Origin: JAGLOK01 sp963675575
GTDB taxonomy: Bacteria; Bacillota; Clostridia; Christensenellales; UMGS416
Direction of reading: 5' to 3'
Assembly: GCA_963675575.1 (NCBI GenBank)
Contig: OY776378.1
Location: 1,984,001 to 2,048,000 of the forward strand
DNA length: 64,000 bases
The notes under the pieces were generated by a model that searched no databases, was not told the DNA's origin, and saw only the letters and a program-made list of their open reading frames with translations. Of this stretch, positions 35,132 to 43,971 are shown piece by piece (position 1 is the stretch's first letter; every line of letters begins with the position of its first letter). The translations under genes and the position numbers were made by a program.

Positions 35132-35357
35132 ATACTAAAGGCTATGATAAGAAGTAGTAAGCGAAATATAGGTTAAGAGAGCTTGCCGGCAGGTGAAAGG
35201 CAAGACCTGAAAACGCTGAAGTCGTCTTAAAGCTGTGGCGGTGAAACAAAGTAGTTGCCATCGTAGGATTGCGTTAAATCAAAGAGATATGCTTATTTAG
35301 CATAATTAAGGTGGTACCGCGGAACATTTCGCCCTTTGCGAGGTGTTTTTTTGTTAT
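35132..35357 (+). promoter_or_regulatory. T-box leader (valine type) with terminator
   Basis: The T-box core AAGGTGGTACCGCGG lies at 35308-35322, directly before a terminator: arms ACATTTCGC / GCGAGGTGT and then a T-run (35324-35352). The upstream stem I carries CTTGCC/GGCAAG arms. A GTC triplet at 35221-35223 in the lower stem I region is the likely valine specifier codon, which fits valS downstream. Uncharged tRNA-Val should favour the antiterminator and let transcription pass into the operon. Confidence 0.92.
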
Positions 35358-35392
35358 TTAGAGCAATATTTTTATCCGAAACGGAGAACAAA

Positions 35393-35581
35393 ATGAATTT
35401 TAATTTCAATATATACGCCGTAACAGTACTTATTATCTCAGCTATTATCGGCTTTGGCGGTGGATTTATCGCAAAAAAAATAACCGATGATGAAAAAAGA
35501 ATCACTAACATAAAAATAACACTAAAATCTGTCGCGATGCTAGGGATAATAGCCGCATTGCTTATAAGTATTTATTCTTAA
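35393..35581 (+). CDS. Small two-helix membrane protein in the valS operon
   Basis: 62 aa. The start is ATG at 35393 (MNFNFNIYAV) because GGAG lies 6 nt before it; an upstream frame extension would begin inside the T-box terminator. Two hydrophobic segments (AVTVLIISAIIGFGGGFIA, then VAMLGIIAALLISIY) flank a charged loop with KKITDDEKR. No known family. It lies between the T-box and valS, so it shares valine control. Its function is unknown. Confidence 0.65.
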   Translation: MNFNFNIYAVTVLIISAIIGFGGGFIAKKITDDEKRITNIKITLKSVAMLGIIAALLISIYS

Positions 35582-35591
35582 GGAGAAAAAG

Positions 35592-38234
35592 ATGGAACTT
35601 AAAATGGACAAAATCTACGACCCAAAATTAAACGAGGACAGAATATATAAAAGCTGGATTGATAACGGCTGCTTCCATGAAGAGCCCGATTCTTCCCGCG
35701 AACCTTTTTGCATTGTAATTCCGCCTCCGAATATAACCGGTAAGCTGCACATGGGCCACGGCTTAGATAACACCATGCAGGATGCCATTGTCCGCTATAA
35801 GCGAATGATGGGCTTTTGCACACTGTGGCTGCCGGGCACAGACCACGCAAGTATCGCCACCGAGGTTAAAATAGTGGACGCGATGGCAAAAGAAGGGCTT
35901 ACTAAAGAAGATTTAGGCCGCGAAGGTTTCCTTGAGCGCGCATGGCAGTGGAGAGAAGACTACGGCAGAACGATAGTCGACCAGCTCAAGCGTCTTGGTT
36001 CATCGTGCGACTGGCAGCGCGAGCGCTTCACCATGGACGAAGGCTTAAGCGACGCTGTAACAGAGGTCTTTAACCGCTTTTATGAAAAAGGACTGATATA
36101 CCGTGGTTCTCGGATGATAAACTGGTGTCCGGACTGCATGACAGCGCTGTCTGACGCGGAAGTTGAATATGAAGAAAAAGCATCCCACCTCTGGCATATA
36201 AAATATCCGCTAACCGACGGAAGCGGCGAAGTAATAGTCGCCACCACTCGCCCGGAAACCATGCTTGGCGACACGGCGGTTGCGGTAAATCCCGAAGATG
36301 CAAGATACAGAGACATGATAGGCAAAACAATAATGCTTCCCATAATGAAACGCGAGATACCAATTATCGCAGATAGCTATGTTGACTTGGATTTTGGTAC
36401 AGGAGCGGTTAAAATCACACCAGCTCACGACCCTAACGACTATGAGATGGGCAAACGCCATGATTTAGAATTTATAAATATTATGAACGAAGACGGCACA
36501 CTTAACGAAAATGCCGGCAAATACAACGGCGAAGATGGTTTGGTTGCCCGCAAGAAAATCGTCGAGGAGCTGCAGACACTTGGCTTGATGCAAAAAATCG
36601 AAGACCACACGCACAATGTCGGACTATGCTACCGTTGCGATCACACAGTAGAGCCGCTTATTTCAGAGCAGTGGTTTGTTGATATGGAGCCTCTTGCTCA
36701 GCCTGCCATAAAAGCGGTTGAAGACGGAGATATTAATTTCGTACCGGAGCGCTTCTCTAAAATATACTTTAACTGGATGAACAACATCAGGGATTGGTGC
36801 ATTTCTCGACAGCTTTGGTGGGGTCACCGAATACCGGCTTGGTACTGCGACGAATGCGGTGAAATGATAGTCGCTCGCACCACTCCCGATGCCTGCACAA
36901 AATGCGGCAGTTCAAAGCTTCATCAGGATGAAGACGTATTAGACACTTGGTTTTCGTCGGCGCTTTGGCCTTTCTCAACCTTGGGCTGGCCGGAAAAAAC
37001 ACCTGAGCTTGACTACTTTTACCCTACCGATGTACTTGTCACAAGCTACGATATAATATTTTTCTGGGTAGCGCGAATGATTTTTTCAGGACTTGAACAA
37101 ATGGGCGAAAAGCCTTTCTCACACGTATTGATTCACGGCCTTGTGCGTGACGATCAAGGCCGCAAGATGAGTAAATCCTTAGGCAACGGAATTGACCCGT
37201 TGGATATCATAGACAGATTTGGCGCGGACGCTCTTCGCTTTTCTCTTGTCATCGGCACTTCCCCCGGAAACGATATGCGTTTTTCGGACGAAAAGGCTGA
37301 AAGCTCCAGAAACTTCGCAAATAAGGTTTGGAACGCTTCAAGGTTTGTATTGTTCAACTTGGGCGAGGAAGCTCCAATGGACATTAAAGACGCCACACTC
37401 AGCCTTGCGGATGAATGGATACTAACGAGGCTAAACCTTGTGTCTCAAGACGTTATACGCCATATGGATGTATATGACTTGGGCCTTGCCTGCACCAAAG
37501 TTCACGACTTTATACGAAGCGAATTTTGCGACTGGTACATAGAGTTTTCAAAACAGCCTCTTTATAACGGAAGCGAAGAACAGCAAGCTTCCACAAAAGC
37601 CGTATTAGCACACGTTCTTAAAGCGTCGCTTAAGCTTTTGCATCCTTTTATGCCGTTTGTAACAGAGGTTATCTGGGAAAACATCCCGGGAGCTTCAGGC
37701 TTCATAATGATGCAGGAATTTCCCCGCTATGATGAAAAATATGTGTTTGAAGAAAGCAGCTCAAAAATCGAAAATTTGATGGAAATTATACATTCCATCC
37801 GCAATATCCGAGCAGAGATGAACGTTCAAACAGGCAAAAAGACCTCTGTAATTCTACAAAGCGCCGAAGGCGTGGACTATCTTGAAAGCTGCGCCGCATT
37901 CATAAAATCGCTTGCAAGCGCGGACAAAGTTGAATTCATCGACCAGCCTCATTCCGGCGATGAAAAAATGGTTTCAGCACAGTGCCTTGCAGCTCAGGTT
38001 TTCATACCACTTGGCGACCTTGTGGACATGAAAAAGGAACTTACCCGCCTAAAAAAAGAAATTGAGAAAACACAGAGCGAAATACAAAAGGCTAAAGGCA
38101 AGCTTTCAAACCAAGGCTTTGTGGGCAAAGCGCCCGAGCAGGTAGTGGTCCGTGAGCGCGAAACTCTGGCAAACAACGAAAAACTGTTGACCGACCTTGA
38201 AGAGAGGCTCAAAAGCATACAAAATGAACTTTAA
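35592..38234 (+). CDS. valS: Valyl-tRNA synthetase
   Basis: Charges tRNA-Val. Class I signatures are KLHMGHGLDN (HIGH) near residue 50 and KMSKSLGNGIDP (KMSKS) near 520. The CP1 editing domain is present (TTRPETMLGDTAVAV), as is a zinc-like CDECGEM ... CTKCGSSK insertion. The C-terminal 70 residues form the coiled-coil arm that contacts tRNA. 880 aa, normal. An AAGGAG site precedes the ATG. It is under T-box control and overlaps folC by 11 nt. Confidence 0.97.
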   Translation: MELKMDKIYDPKLNEDRIYKSWIDNGCFHEEPDSSREPFCIVIPPPNITGKLHMGHGLDNTMQDAIVRYKRMMGFCTLWLPGTDHASIATEVKIVDAMAKEGLTKEDLGREGFLERAWQWREDYGRTIVDQLKRLGSSCDWQRERFTMDEGLSDAVTEVFNRFYEKGLIYRGSRMINWCPDCMTALSDAEVEYEEKASHLWHIKYPLTDGSGEVIVATTRPETMLGDTAVAVNPEDARYRDMIGKTIMLPIMKREIPIIADSYVDLDFGTGAVKITPAHDPNDYEMGKRHDLEFINIMNEDGTLNENAGKYNGEDGLVARKKIVEELQTLGLMQKIEDHTHNVGLCYRCDHTVEPLISEQWFVDMEPLAQPAIKAVEDGDINFVPERFSKIYFNWMNNIRDWCISRQLWWGHRIPAWYCDECGEMIVARTTPDACTKCGSSKLHQDEDVLDTWFSSALWPFSTLGWPEKTPELDYFYPTDVLVTSYDIIFFWVARMIFSGLEQMGEKPFSHVLIHGLVRDDQGRKMSKSLGNGIDPLDIIDRFGADALRFSLVIGTSPGNDMRFSDEKAESSRNFANKVWNASRFVLFNLGEEAPMDIKDATLSLADEWILTRLNLVSQDVIRHMDVYDLGLACTKVHDFIRSEFCDWYIEFSKQPLYNGSEEQQASTKAVLAHVLKASLKLLHPFMPFVTEVIWENIPGASGFIMMQEFPRYDEKYVFEESSSKIENLMEIIHSIRNIRAEMNVQTGKKTSVILQSAEGVDYLESCAAFIKSLASADKVEFIDQPHSGDEKMVSAQCLAAQVFIPLGDLVDMKKELTRLKKEIEKTQSEIQKAKGKLSNQGFVGKAPEQVVVRERETLANNEKLLTDLEERLKSIQNEL

Positions 38235-39525
38235 TGAGTGTGTAAATTATATACAAAACGCTTTGCTGTTTGGTTCCAAAAAAAATAATCTCGAGAACAT
38301 ATCGGAGCTTTTATCGCGCCTTGGCAACCCTCAAAACCGCTTGAAACTTATACATGTCGCAGGTACAAATGGGAAAGGCTCTGTCTGCGCTATGCTTGAA
38401 AGCGTGCTTCGCGTAAGCGGATATAAAACCGGACTTTTTACTTCCCCGTATCTTGAGACATTTGCCGAGCGCATACGCCTTGATAATAAAAATATTGATG
38501 AGGCATTATTTGCAAATATCGCAAATCGGGTAATCACACAAGCAAAGACTATGAAAAATGATGGTTTTTCACACCCTACTTTTTTCGAGATGGTAACCGC
38601 CTGCGCTTTTTTGGCATTCAATGAGCAAAAAGTCGATATAGCGGTAATAGAAACCGGCATAGGCGGACTATATGATTCAACCAACATTATCGATCCCCTG
38701 CTTTGTATCATCACAAACATTGGGCTGGATCATACTTCGATTTTAGGAAGCACAATAGAAGAAATAGCGCGGCAAAAAGCGGGTATTATTAAACCCGGCT
38801 GTCCCGTTGTACTATATCCACAAGACAGCTCTCTTGCCTACACCGAGATACTTTTGGAATCCAAAAGGCAAAGCGCTCCTTTATACTACGCGGCTGATGC
38901 CAAAATACTTGTGCGGCAAAGCGGTCTTGACGGGCAAAAGTTTGATTTAAACTATCAGAGCATAAACACCGAACTTTTCATAAATCTTCTGGGACATCAT
39001 CAGCTGTTAAATGCCGCAACGGCTTTCGTTTCTTGTTTAGTACTCATACAGTTGCTTAAAATAAATATCACCCCACAGAGCATAACAGATGGATTTAAAA
39101 AAGCTCTTTGGCCCGGCCGTCTTGAAATCCTTAAGCGCGATAATCCTCTGATAATAGTTGACGGGGCTCATAATAGGCAGGCAGCAAAAATGTTAAAAGA
39201 TGAAATAAAGAATCTTATTGTAAATCAAAAATGCGTACTGCTTATCGGCATTATGTCCACCAAGGACGCCGAAGGAATCATTGAGGAATTGAGCGAAATA
39301 ACGCTTGCCGCGGTCGCCACTTCCCCTTTCCCTCCAAAAAGTCTCCCTGCCGATGAACTTGAAGTGCTTCTTAAAGAAAAATGTGACGCCGTATTTTCAA
39401 ACGACAGTGTAGAACTGGCACTGCAAAAAGCAATTCATTTAGCCAAAAAAGAAAAAGCGCCGCTTTTGGTTGCGGGCTCTTTGTATCTTGCGGGCAAAAT
39501 CCGCACTCTTGTTTTGAAAAATTGA
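38224..39525 (+). CDS. folC: Folylpolyglutamate synthase / dihydrofolate synthase
   Basis: Adds glutamates to folates. The P-loop is HVAGTNGKGSVCAML near residue 40; FTSPYLETFAERI is the omega-loop partner; DHTSILGSTIEEIARQKAGIIKPG is canonical. DGAHNRQAAKML gives the C-terminal substrate-binding motif. The start ATG at 38224 overlaps the valS end by 11 nt, as in many Firmicutes. 433 aa. Confidence 0.96.
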   Translation: MNFNECVNYIQNALLFGSKKNNLENISELLSRLGNPQNRLKLIHVAGTNGKGSVCAMLESVLRVSGYKTGLFTSPYLETFAERIRLDNKNIDEALFANIANRVITQAKTMKNDGFSHPTFFEMVTACAFLAFNEQKVDIAVIETGIGGLYDSTNIIDPLLCIITNIGLDHTSILGSTIEEIARQKAGIIKPGCPVVLYPQDSSLAYTEILLESKRQSAPLYYAADAKILVRQSGLDGQKFDLNYQSINTELFINLLGHHQLLNAATAFVSCLVLIQLLKINITPQSITDGFKKALWPGRLEILKRDNPLIIVDGAHNRQAAKMLKDEIKNLIVNQKCVLLIGIMSTKDAEGIIEELSEITLAAVATSPFPPKSLPADELEVLLKEKCDAVFSNDSVELALQKAIHLAKKEKAPLLVAGSLYLAGKIRTLVLKN

Positions 39526-40062
39526 TTATAAATCGGATGTCAGTTCTTTAACTATATTTGAATATATCTTTGAAGCTTTTTCTTTAAACGCATCTACAAG
39601 TTTCTGCGCGTCTTTGGCGTTTGCCGCCACCACTCTCGCTTCAAATATGACAACGCCATTTTCGTTTATCCTAAAAAGTACTGGGAACTCATTTTCGCTA
39701 TCTTGAGAATAATCGGCTATTATCTGCTGTTCCACCAATATCTTGGATTTGTTTTCTTTTGCGTAGTCATCTATAAGCGTACGTATCGATAACGGTATGC
39801 TCTTTTTAAACTCATTTATCACTGCAATACCATCAGCGGTGATTGAATACTTTTCATCATCTTCTTTTAAAAAGCCTACATCGTTAAGATCAATTATACA
39901 TTCGCGCATATCGAAATAATTCATCCACCCGTGCTTTTCGGCAAGTGCATAAAATTGATCGCATTCAAGCTTTACGCCCAGCTTTCTCGCGATATAAAGT
40001 ATTATAAATTTGTTTTCGGTTAAATTATTTTTATCGTGAAGTGTTGTAATCTTTTTTTTCAT
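39526..40062 (-). CDS. DUF4364 family protein, winged-helix-like
   Basis: 178 aa. Residues about 15-75 look like a winged helix (LTENKFIILYIARKLG ... MRECIIDLNDVGFLKEDDEKYSIT) and the rest forms an alpha/beta domain. DUF4364 proteins are common in Clostridia and likely regulatory. I chose ATG at 40062, 5 nt after a GGAC-rich site, instead of an upstream in-frame start. Its stop codon lies back to back with the folC stop. Confidence 0.78.
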   Translation of the reverse strand: MKKKITTLHDKNNLTENKFIILYIARKLGVKLECDQFYALAEKHGWMNYFDMRECIIDLNDVGFLKEDDEKYSITADGIAVINEFKKSIPLSIRTLIDDYAKENKSKILVEQQIIADYSQDSENEFPVLFRINENGVVIFEARVVAANAKDAQKLVDAFKEKASKIYSNIVKELTSDL

Positions 40063-40149
40063 TAAAAGTCCTTTTTTTTCGCCTAATATAATTATATGTT
40101 TTTTTAAATGAAAGCACAATATTTAATTGGTTTTTATCGCTATATTCCC

Positions 40150-40178
40150 TTGCTTTAGGAGTAATAAAAGTGTATAAT
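40150..40178 (+). promoter_or_regulatory. Promoter of tRNA-Val
   Basis: TTGCTT and TATAAT with 17 nt between; the tRNA starts 43 nt after the -10. Confidence 0.7.
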
Positions 40179-40220
40179 ATGTTTACTTTGAGAGCAAATT
40201 TCAATGGTTTTTTATTGTTC

Positions 40221-40297
<77 letters not shown>

Positions 40298-40504
40298 AAA
40301 CCAATGATATCTGCTTTCATTTTCTAATTTATTAGATACAAGTTTTCAGAAAAATTACTATTTTCATGGGTCATTTTAAGGTGTGCCAGTTCGCAAACCT
40401 TTCCCCAAGTGGTATAATTGTTATATGAATTCTCTTTGATTATATTTGGAAACAAAAAGCCGTTAACTTTATTTATGCGATTGTTAATTGAGCTGTGACT
40501 GGTA

Positions 40505-40700
40505 AAAACTAAATATCCTGAGGTGTTCGCAACGCTTTTTATTAAAACCACAGTACTACTTCGGGAGTGCGGGTTCTCTATGCGATGGCGCGCCGCCTTT
40601 TTAAGGCGGATTACAAAACATCCTGACAGCACACCCACCTGCTTGATTGCGGGTTCCTAATAAGATGCTAAGCGGCACTTTGGGTAATATTTCGGTTTTG
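40505..40700 (+). ncRNA. ssrS: 6S RNA
   Basis: The stretch CCTGAGGTGTTCGCAA (40517-40532) is a clear 6S RNA signature; E. coli 6S has CTGAGATGTTCGCAAG in the same place. Its partner near 40672-40692 (GCACTTTGGGTAATATTT) closes a long stem from 40511 to 40692 with a small bulge. A terminal hairpin CCGCCTT/AAGGCGG lies at 40593-40609, and a CAGCACACCC strand lies between. 6S RNA mimics an open promoter and holds the housekeeping sigma RNA polymerase. Two candidate promoters lie upstream: an extended -10 TATAAT at 40413-40418, or a TAAAAA at 40503. A terminator follows at 40721. Confidence 0.87.
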
Positions 40701-40720
40701 ATTCAATCAATCGAAATATA

Positions 40721-40744
40721 AACGGCGGATTCCGCCGTTTTTTA
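40721..40744 (+). terminator. Terminator of the 6S RNA gene
   Basis: AACGGCGG / CCGCCGTT hairpin followed by TTTT and more T, 30 nt beyond the 6S closing stem. Confidence 0.85.
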
Positions 40745-40788
40745 TTTTATCCAATTTCTTATTGATATATTAGGGTAAATTTATTAAA

Positions 40789-41166
40789 TCAAACAGCATC
40801 GACCTTCCTTGTTGCCACAATAGAGACATTTGTCCCTTGAATATTTTTCGCTATCACATCACCAATCTTGATAGGTGCTTTTACTTTCGATTCTTTTATG
40901 ATTTTTAAAGCCGCCCAAACCAATTCTTTTCTTATAGGCTTATCTGTTTTAACAGAAACCAACGGATAAACTCCTCCTTCGATTTCAACCGAAGATGTTA
41001 CCATGCGCTTGGGGTTGCTAAATTCGTCTATAGCGTAATTTTTGCCACGCTTGCACATATTGCCATCAACTATTATATCGCCGTTTCCATCCTCAAATAT
41101 TGTCAGTCTGCACCCAACCGGGCAGCTGGTACAGACAATATTCATTTTCTTGTTTTCAGTTGTCAT
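40789..41166 (-). CDS. DUF1667 cysteine-rich protein
   Basis: 125 aa. The N-terminus has CTSCPVGCRLTI, then CKRGKNYA, so four cysteines can bind a metal or iron-sulfur centre. The rest matches the DUF1667 pattern (NPKRMVTSSVEIEGG ... VKTDKPIRKELV). This protein always follows glycerol-3-phosphate-type FAD oxidoreductases in Clostridia and is probably a subunit of that complex. It overlaps the previous gene by 4 nt. Confidence 0.85.
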   Translation of the reverse strand: MTTENKKMNIVCTSCPVGCRLTIFEDGNGDIIVDGNMCKRGKNYAIDEFSNPKRMVTSSVEIEGGVYPLVSVKTDKPIRKELVWAALKIIKESKVKAPIKIGDVIAKNIQGTNVSIVATRKVDAV

Positions 41167-42410
41167 TCTTGGCTCCTAACCGATATAATTATAGTCTCTT
41201 TAACTTGGGCGAGGGCTTCCTTTTTAATTGTTATCTTTTCCATTTCGCCGGGTGTGCAAATCCTTTTTTTCTTTTCAAACAAAAGCTTGTTTCCAGATTC
41301 TACAGCGATATATGCAGGCTTAAAGATATCTTTCACCCTGAAGTAAATGTCAATATCTTCATCTGCGTCCACCCTTATTTTATGTGGAACGCAATATCTA
41401 ACGCCGCTATCAGCATTGACGTTTGTGTATTCTTTTTTTTGCTCTTCATCTTTATATTTAGCGGCGTTTTTCCCCGCAATCTCCGCTTCTTCGCTTACAT
41501 TGTCCACCAAATCATGGACATGCAAAACATTGCCGCACGCGAATATGCCGGGCACATTCGTCTGTCTTTGTTCATCAACATACGCCCCGTTTAAAACAGG
41601 ATCCAACTCAACACTCGCATCAATGGAAAGCTCGTTTTCGGGAATCAGCCCAACTGAAAGCAGCAAAGTGTCACACTCTACATAGGTAAATGTCTCAGGC
41701 TTTGGCTTTCTGTTTTCATCCACCTCAGCGATGGTCACTCCCTCTAGCCTATTGTGTCCGTGGATTTCCACAACAGTGTGGTTAAACTTCAGCGGTATAT
41801 CATAGTCATCCAAGCATTGGGCGATGTTTCGCGCGAGGCCGCTTGAATATGGCATGATCTCAAGAGCCATTTTAACATGCGCGCCCTCCCACGTCATTCG
41901 GCGAGCCATGATTAATCCAATATCACCCGAGCCTAGGATGACGACTTCTTTTCCTGGCATATATCCCATTATGTTTACAATATATTGCGCGCTTCCCGCC
42001 GGCAACACTCCCGCAGGCCTTGAACCCGCAATATTGAGCGCCCCTCTTGTCCGCTCTCTACATCCCATAGCCAAAACGATTGCGTTGGCGTCTATTTTGA
42101 AATATCCGTCCACTGTGTTTACCGCTGTTATTTGTCTGTCGTTTGAAAGAGTCAAAACCATCGTGTCAAGCTTAACCTCTATATCAGCTTGTGCCACCAT
42201 GTCCACAAATCTCTGGGCGTATTCGGGGCCTGTAAGCTCTTCACCGAAATAGTGCAAGCCAAATCCGTTATGTATGCACTGCTGTAAAATTCCTCCAAGG
42301 TGCTTGTCGCGCTCCAATATAACAACCTTCTCAGCCCCAGCCTTTTTTGCGGCAAGCGCCGCTGCCATACCCGCCGGCCCTCCACCTATCACCGCGACAT
42401 CATACTTCAT
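41163..42410 (-). CDS. NAD(P)/FAD-dependent oxidoreductase
   Basis: 415 aa. The FAD site is VAVIGGGPAGMAAALAAKKAGAE with a VVILERDKHLGG acidic end; the NAD site is VVILGSGDIGLIMARRMT. The second FAD motif is VPGIFACGNVLHVHDLVDNVSEEA. Fold and neighbours match the middle subunit (GlpB-like) of clostridial glycerol-3-phosphate dehydrogenase sets, with the GlpA-like gene upstream (11 nt overlap) and DUF1667 downstream (4 nt overlap). Confidence 0.85.
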   Translation of the reverse strand: MKYDVAVIGGGPAGMAAALAAKKAGAEKVVILERDKHLGGILQQCIHNGFGLHYFGEELTGPEYAQRFVDMVAQADIEVKLDTMVLTLSNDRQITAVNTVDGYFKIDANAIVLAMGCRERTRGALNIAGSRPAGVLPAGSAQYIVNIMGYMPGKEVVILGSGDIGLIMARRMTWEGAHVKMALEIMPYSSGLARNIAQCLDDYDIPLKFNHTVVEIHGHNRLEGVTIAEVDENRKPKPETFTYVECDTLLLSVGLIPENELSIDASVELDPVLNGAYVDEQRQTNVPGIFACGNVLHVHDLVDNVSEEAEIAGKNAAKYKDEEQKKEYTNVNADSGVRYCVPHKIRVDADEDIDIYFRVKDIFKPAYIAVESGNKLLFEKKKRICTPGEMEKITIKKEALAQVKETIIISVRSQE

Positions 42411-43851
42411 CTTCCGGCCTCTTTTCCTTTGGCATCACAATGTTTGAACCGTATGATGATTTTAAAATTTCGCCCATATTCATTCCCGTTTCGCGGGAGA
42501 GTATCTCCATAACCCGTGGCATGCAAAACGCTCCCTGACATCTTCCCATTCCCGCTCGCGTTCTTCTTTTAATAGCATCAATGGTGACGGCAGGTACAGG
42601 AGAATGAATAGCGTGCACGACTTCCGCCTCTGTAACGGTTTCGCATCTGCAGATAATTCTTCCGTACATCTTATCGGAACTCACAGCATCAATTCTTTGC
42701 TTTTCATCCATTTCCCTATAGCTTTTTGGCTTGGTTCTTATAGGGTTAAAATCCTCTTTTTCTTTAAGTTCAAGTCCGGTTTTTTTAAGCAACCCCAGTA
42801 CTTCTTCCCCTAGTGCGGGTGAAGATGAAAGTCCGGGCGAGCATATTCCCGCCACCTGTATAAAACCTTTAACTTTTGCGGATTCTTCAATCAGAAAATC
42901 ATGCTTTTCTTTGAGCACGGCGCGGATTCCTGCAAACTGCGTTATCACGTTTTTCATATTTAAAGCAGGTACGGATCGCACAGCCATTTTCTTTAGATAC
43001 TCAAGACCCTCTTTAGTGGTTGTAGTGTCTTCTTTGTCTCCCATATCTGTTGCTGTAGGCCCCGCGAAAACGGTGCATTCCACAGTGGGCGCCACCAAAA
43101 CACCTTTACCCATCTTCGAAGGCGTTTGGAAAAGAACAGTGTTCATTCCTGCGCACTCAACCTTGTCCATCAGCATATATTCGCCTTTTCTCGGGATTAT
43201 TGTAAAATCTTCCGCTCCGCAAAGGGCACTCATTTCATCCGCATAAAGTCCCGCGGCGTTTACCACATATCTGGCCTGAACGCAGTCATCTTTTGAACAC
43301 AGTTCAAAAATACCGCTGTTTTTATTTATTTTTTCTACCTTGAAATTAAGCCTTATCTCAGTTCCATTTACTACGGCGTTTTCCGCCAAGGCAATGTTTA
43401 ATTCATATGGAGATGTTATAGCCGCGTTTTTTGCCCAGAGCGAAGCTATTACTTCAGGATTTATATTTTCTTGTATTTCATGCGTTTTTTGAGCGTCTAT
43501 TATCTCAACGCCTTGGATGCCGTTTTGCTTTGCGCGTTCCATTAGCACATCAAGCTTTGATTTTTCGTCTTCATCAAACGCCAAAACCAATGAGCCTATT
43601 TTATCATATGGCACATCCAGCTCACGGCAAAGCGCTTCCATCTTTGCACTGCCTCTAACATTGAGCTTTGCCATCATTGTGCCCGGTTCGCAGTCATATC
43701 CCGCATGAACAATGGCACTGTTGGCTCTGGAAGCTCCAGTCGCCACATCGTTTTCTCTTTCCAGTACGCAAATTTTAAGCTTATACTTTGAAAGCTCGCG
43801 CGCAACGGCGCATCCGGATAATCCTGCACCTATTATCGCAATATCATACAT
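42400..43851 (-). CDS. GlpA-like FAD dehydrogenase with BFD [2Fe-2S] domain
   Basis: 483 aa. Residues 1-360 form a DAO-type FAD domain (DIAIIGAGLSGCAVARELSKY). The C-terminal domain has ICRCETVTEAEV and GRCQGAFC, a BFD-like Fe-S site. It is most like the catalytic subunit of anaerobic glycerol-3-phosphate dehydrogenase, which would make DHAP; other 2-hydroxy substrates are possible. I chose ATG at 43851 (MYDIAI), 8 nt after AAAGGA. No glpF or glpK is nearby. Confidence 0.82.
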   Translation of the reverse strand: MYDIAIIGAGLSGCAVARELSKYKLKICVLERENDVATGASRANSAIVHAGYDCEPGTMMAKLNVRGSAKMEALCRELDVPYDKIGSLVLAFDEDEKSKLDVLMERAKQNGIQGVEIIDAQKTHEIQENINPEVIASLWAKNAAITSPYELNIALAENAVVNGTEIRLNFKVEKINKNSGIFELCSKDDCVQARYVVNAAGLYADEMSALCGAEDFTIIPRKGEYMLMDKVECAGMNTVLFQTPSKMGKGVLVAPTVECTVFAGPTATDMGDKEDTTTTKEGLEYLKKMAVRSVPALNMKNVITQFAGIRAVLKEKHDFLIEESAKVKGFIQVAGICSPGLSSSPALGEEVLGLLKKTGLELKEKEDFNPIRTKPKSYREMDEKQRIDAVSSDKMYGRIICRCETVTEAEVVHAIHSPVPAVTIDAIKRRTRAGMGRCQGAFCMPRVMEILSRETGMNMGEILKSSYGSNIVMPKEKRPEDEV

Positions 43852-43971
43852 ATAAAAATTCCTTTCCACGCAAAAAACCGCTTAAATAAACCTTATGAGG
43901 TTAATATAAGCGACTCTTATTATCTATACCTATTATTTTCTATCTTTTCGCCGCTTTTTCAAAGCTATAGC

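Noticed and set aside
35336..35392. An upstream in-frame start for the small protein before valS
   Set aside because: It would begin inside the T-box terminator hairpin. The ATG at 35393 has a proper ribosome site.
40324..40638. A 104-codon minus-strand frame
   Set aside because: It lies antisense to the 6S RNA and has no ribosome site or protein-like conservation that I can see. It is a shadow of the RNA sequence.
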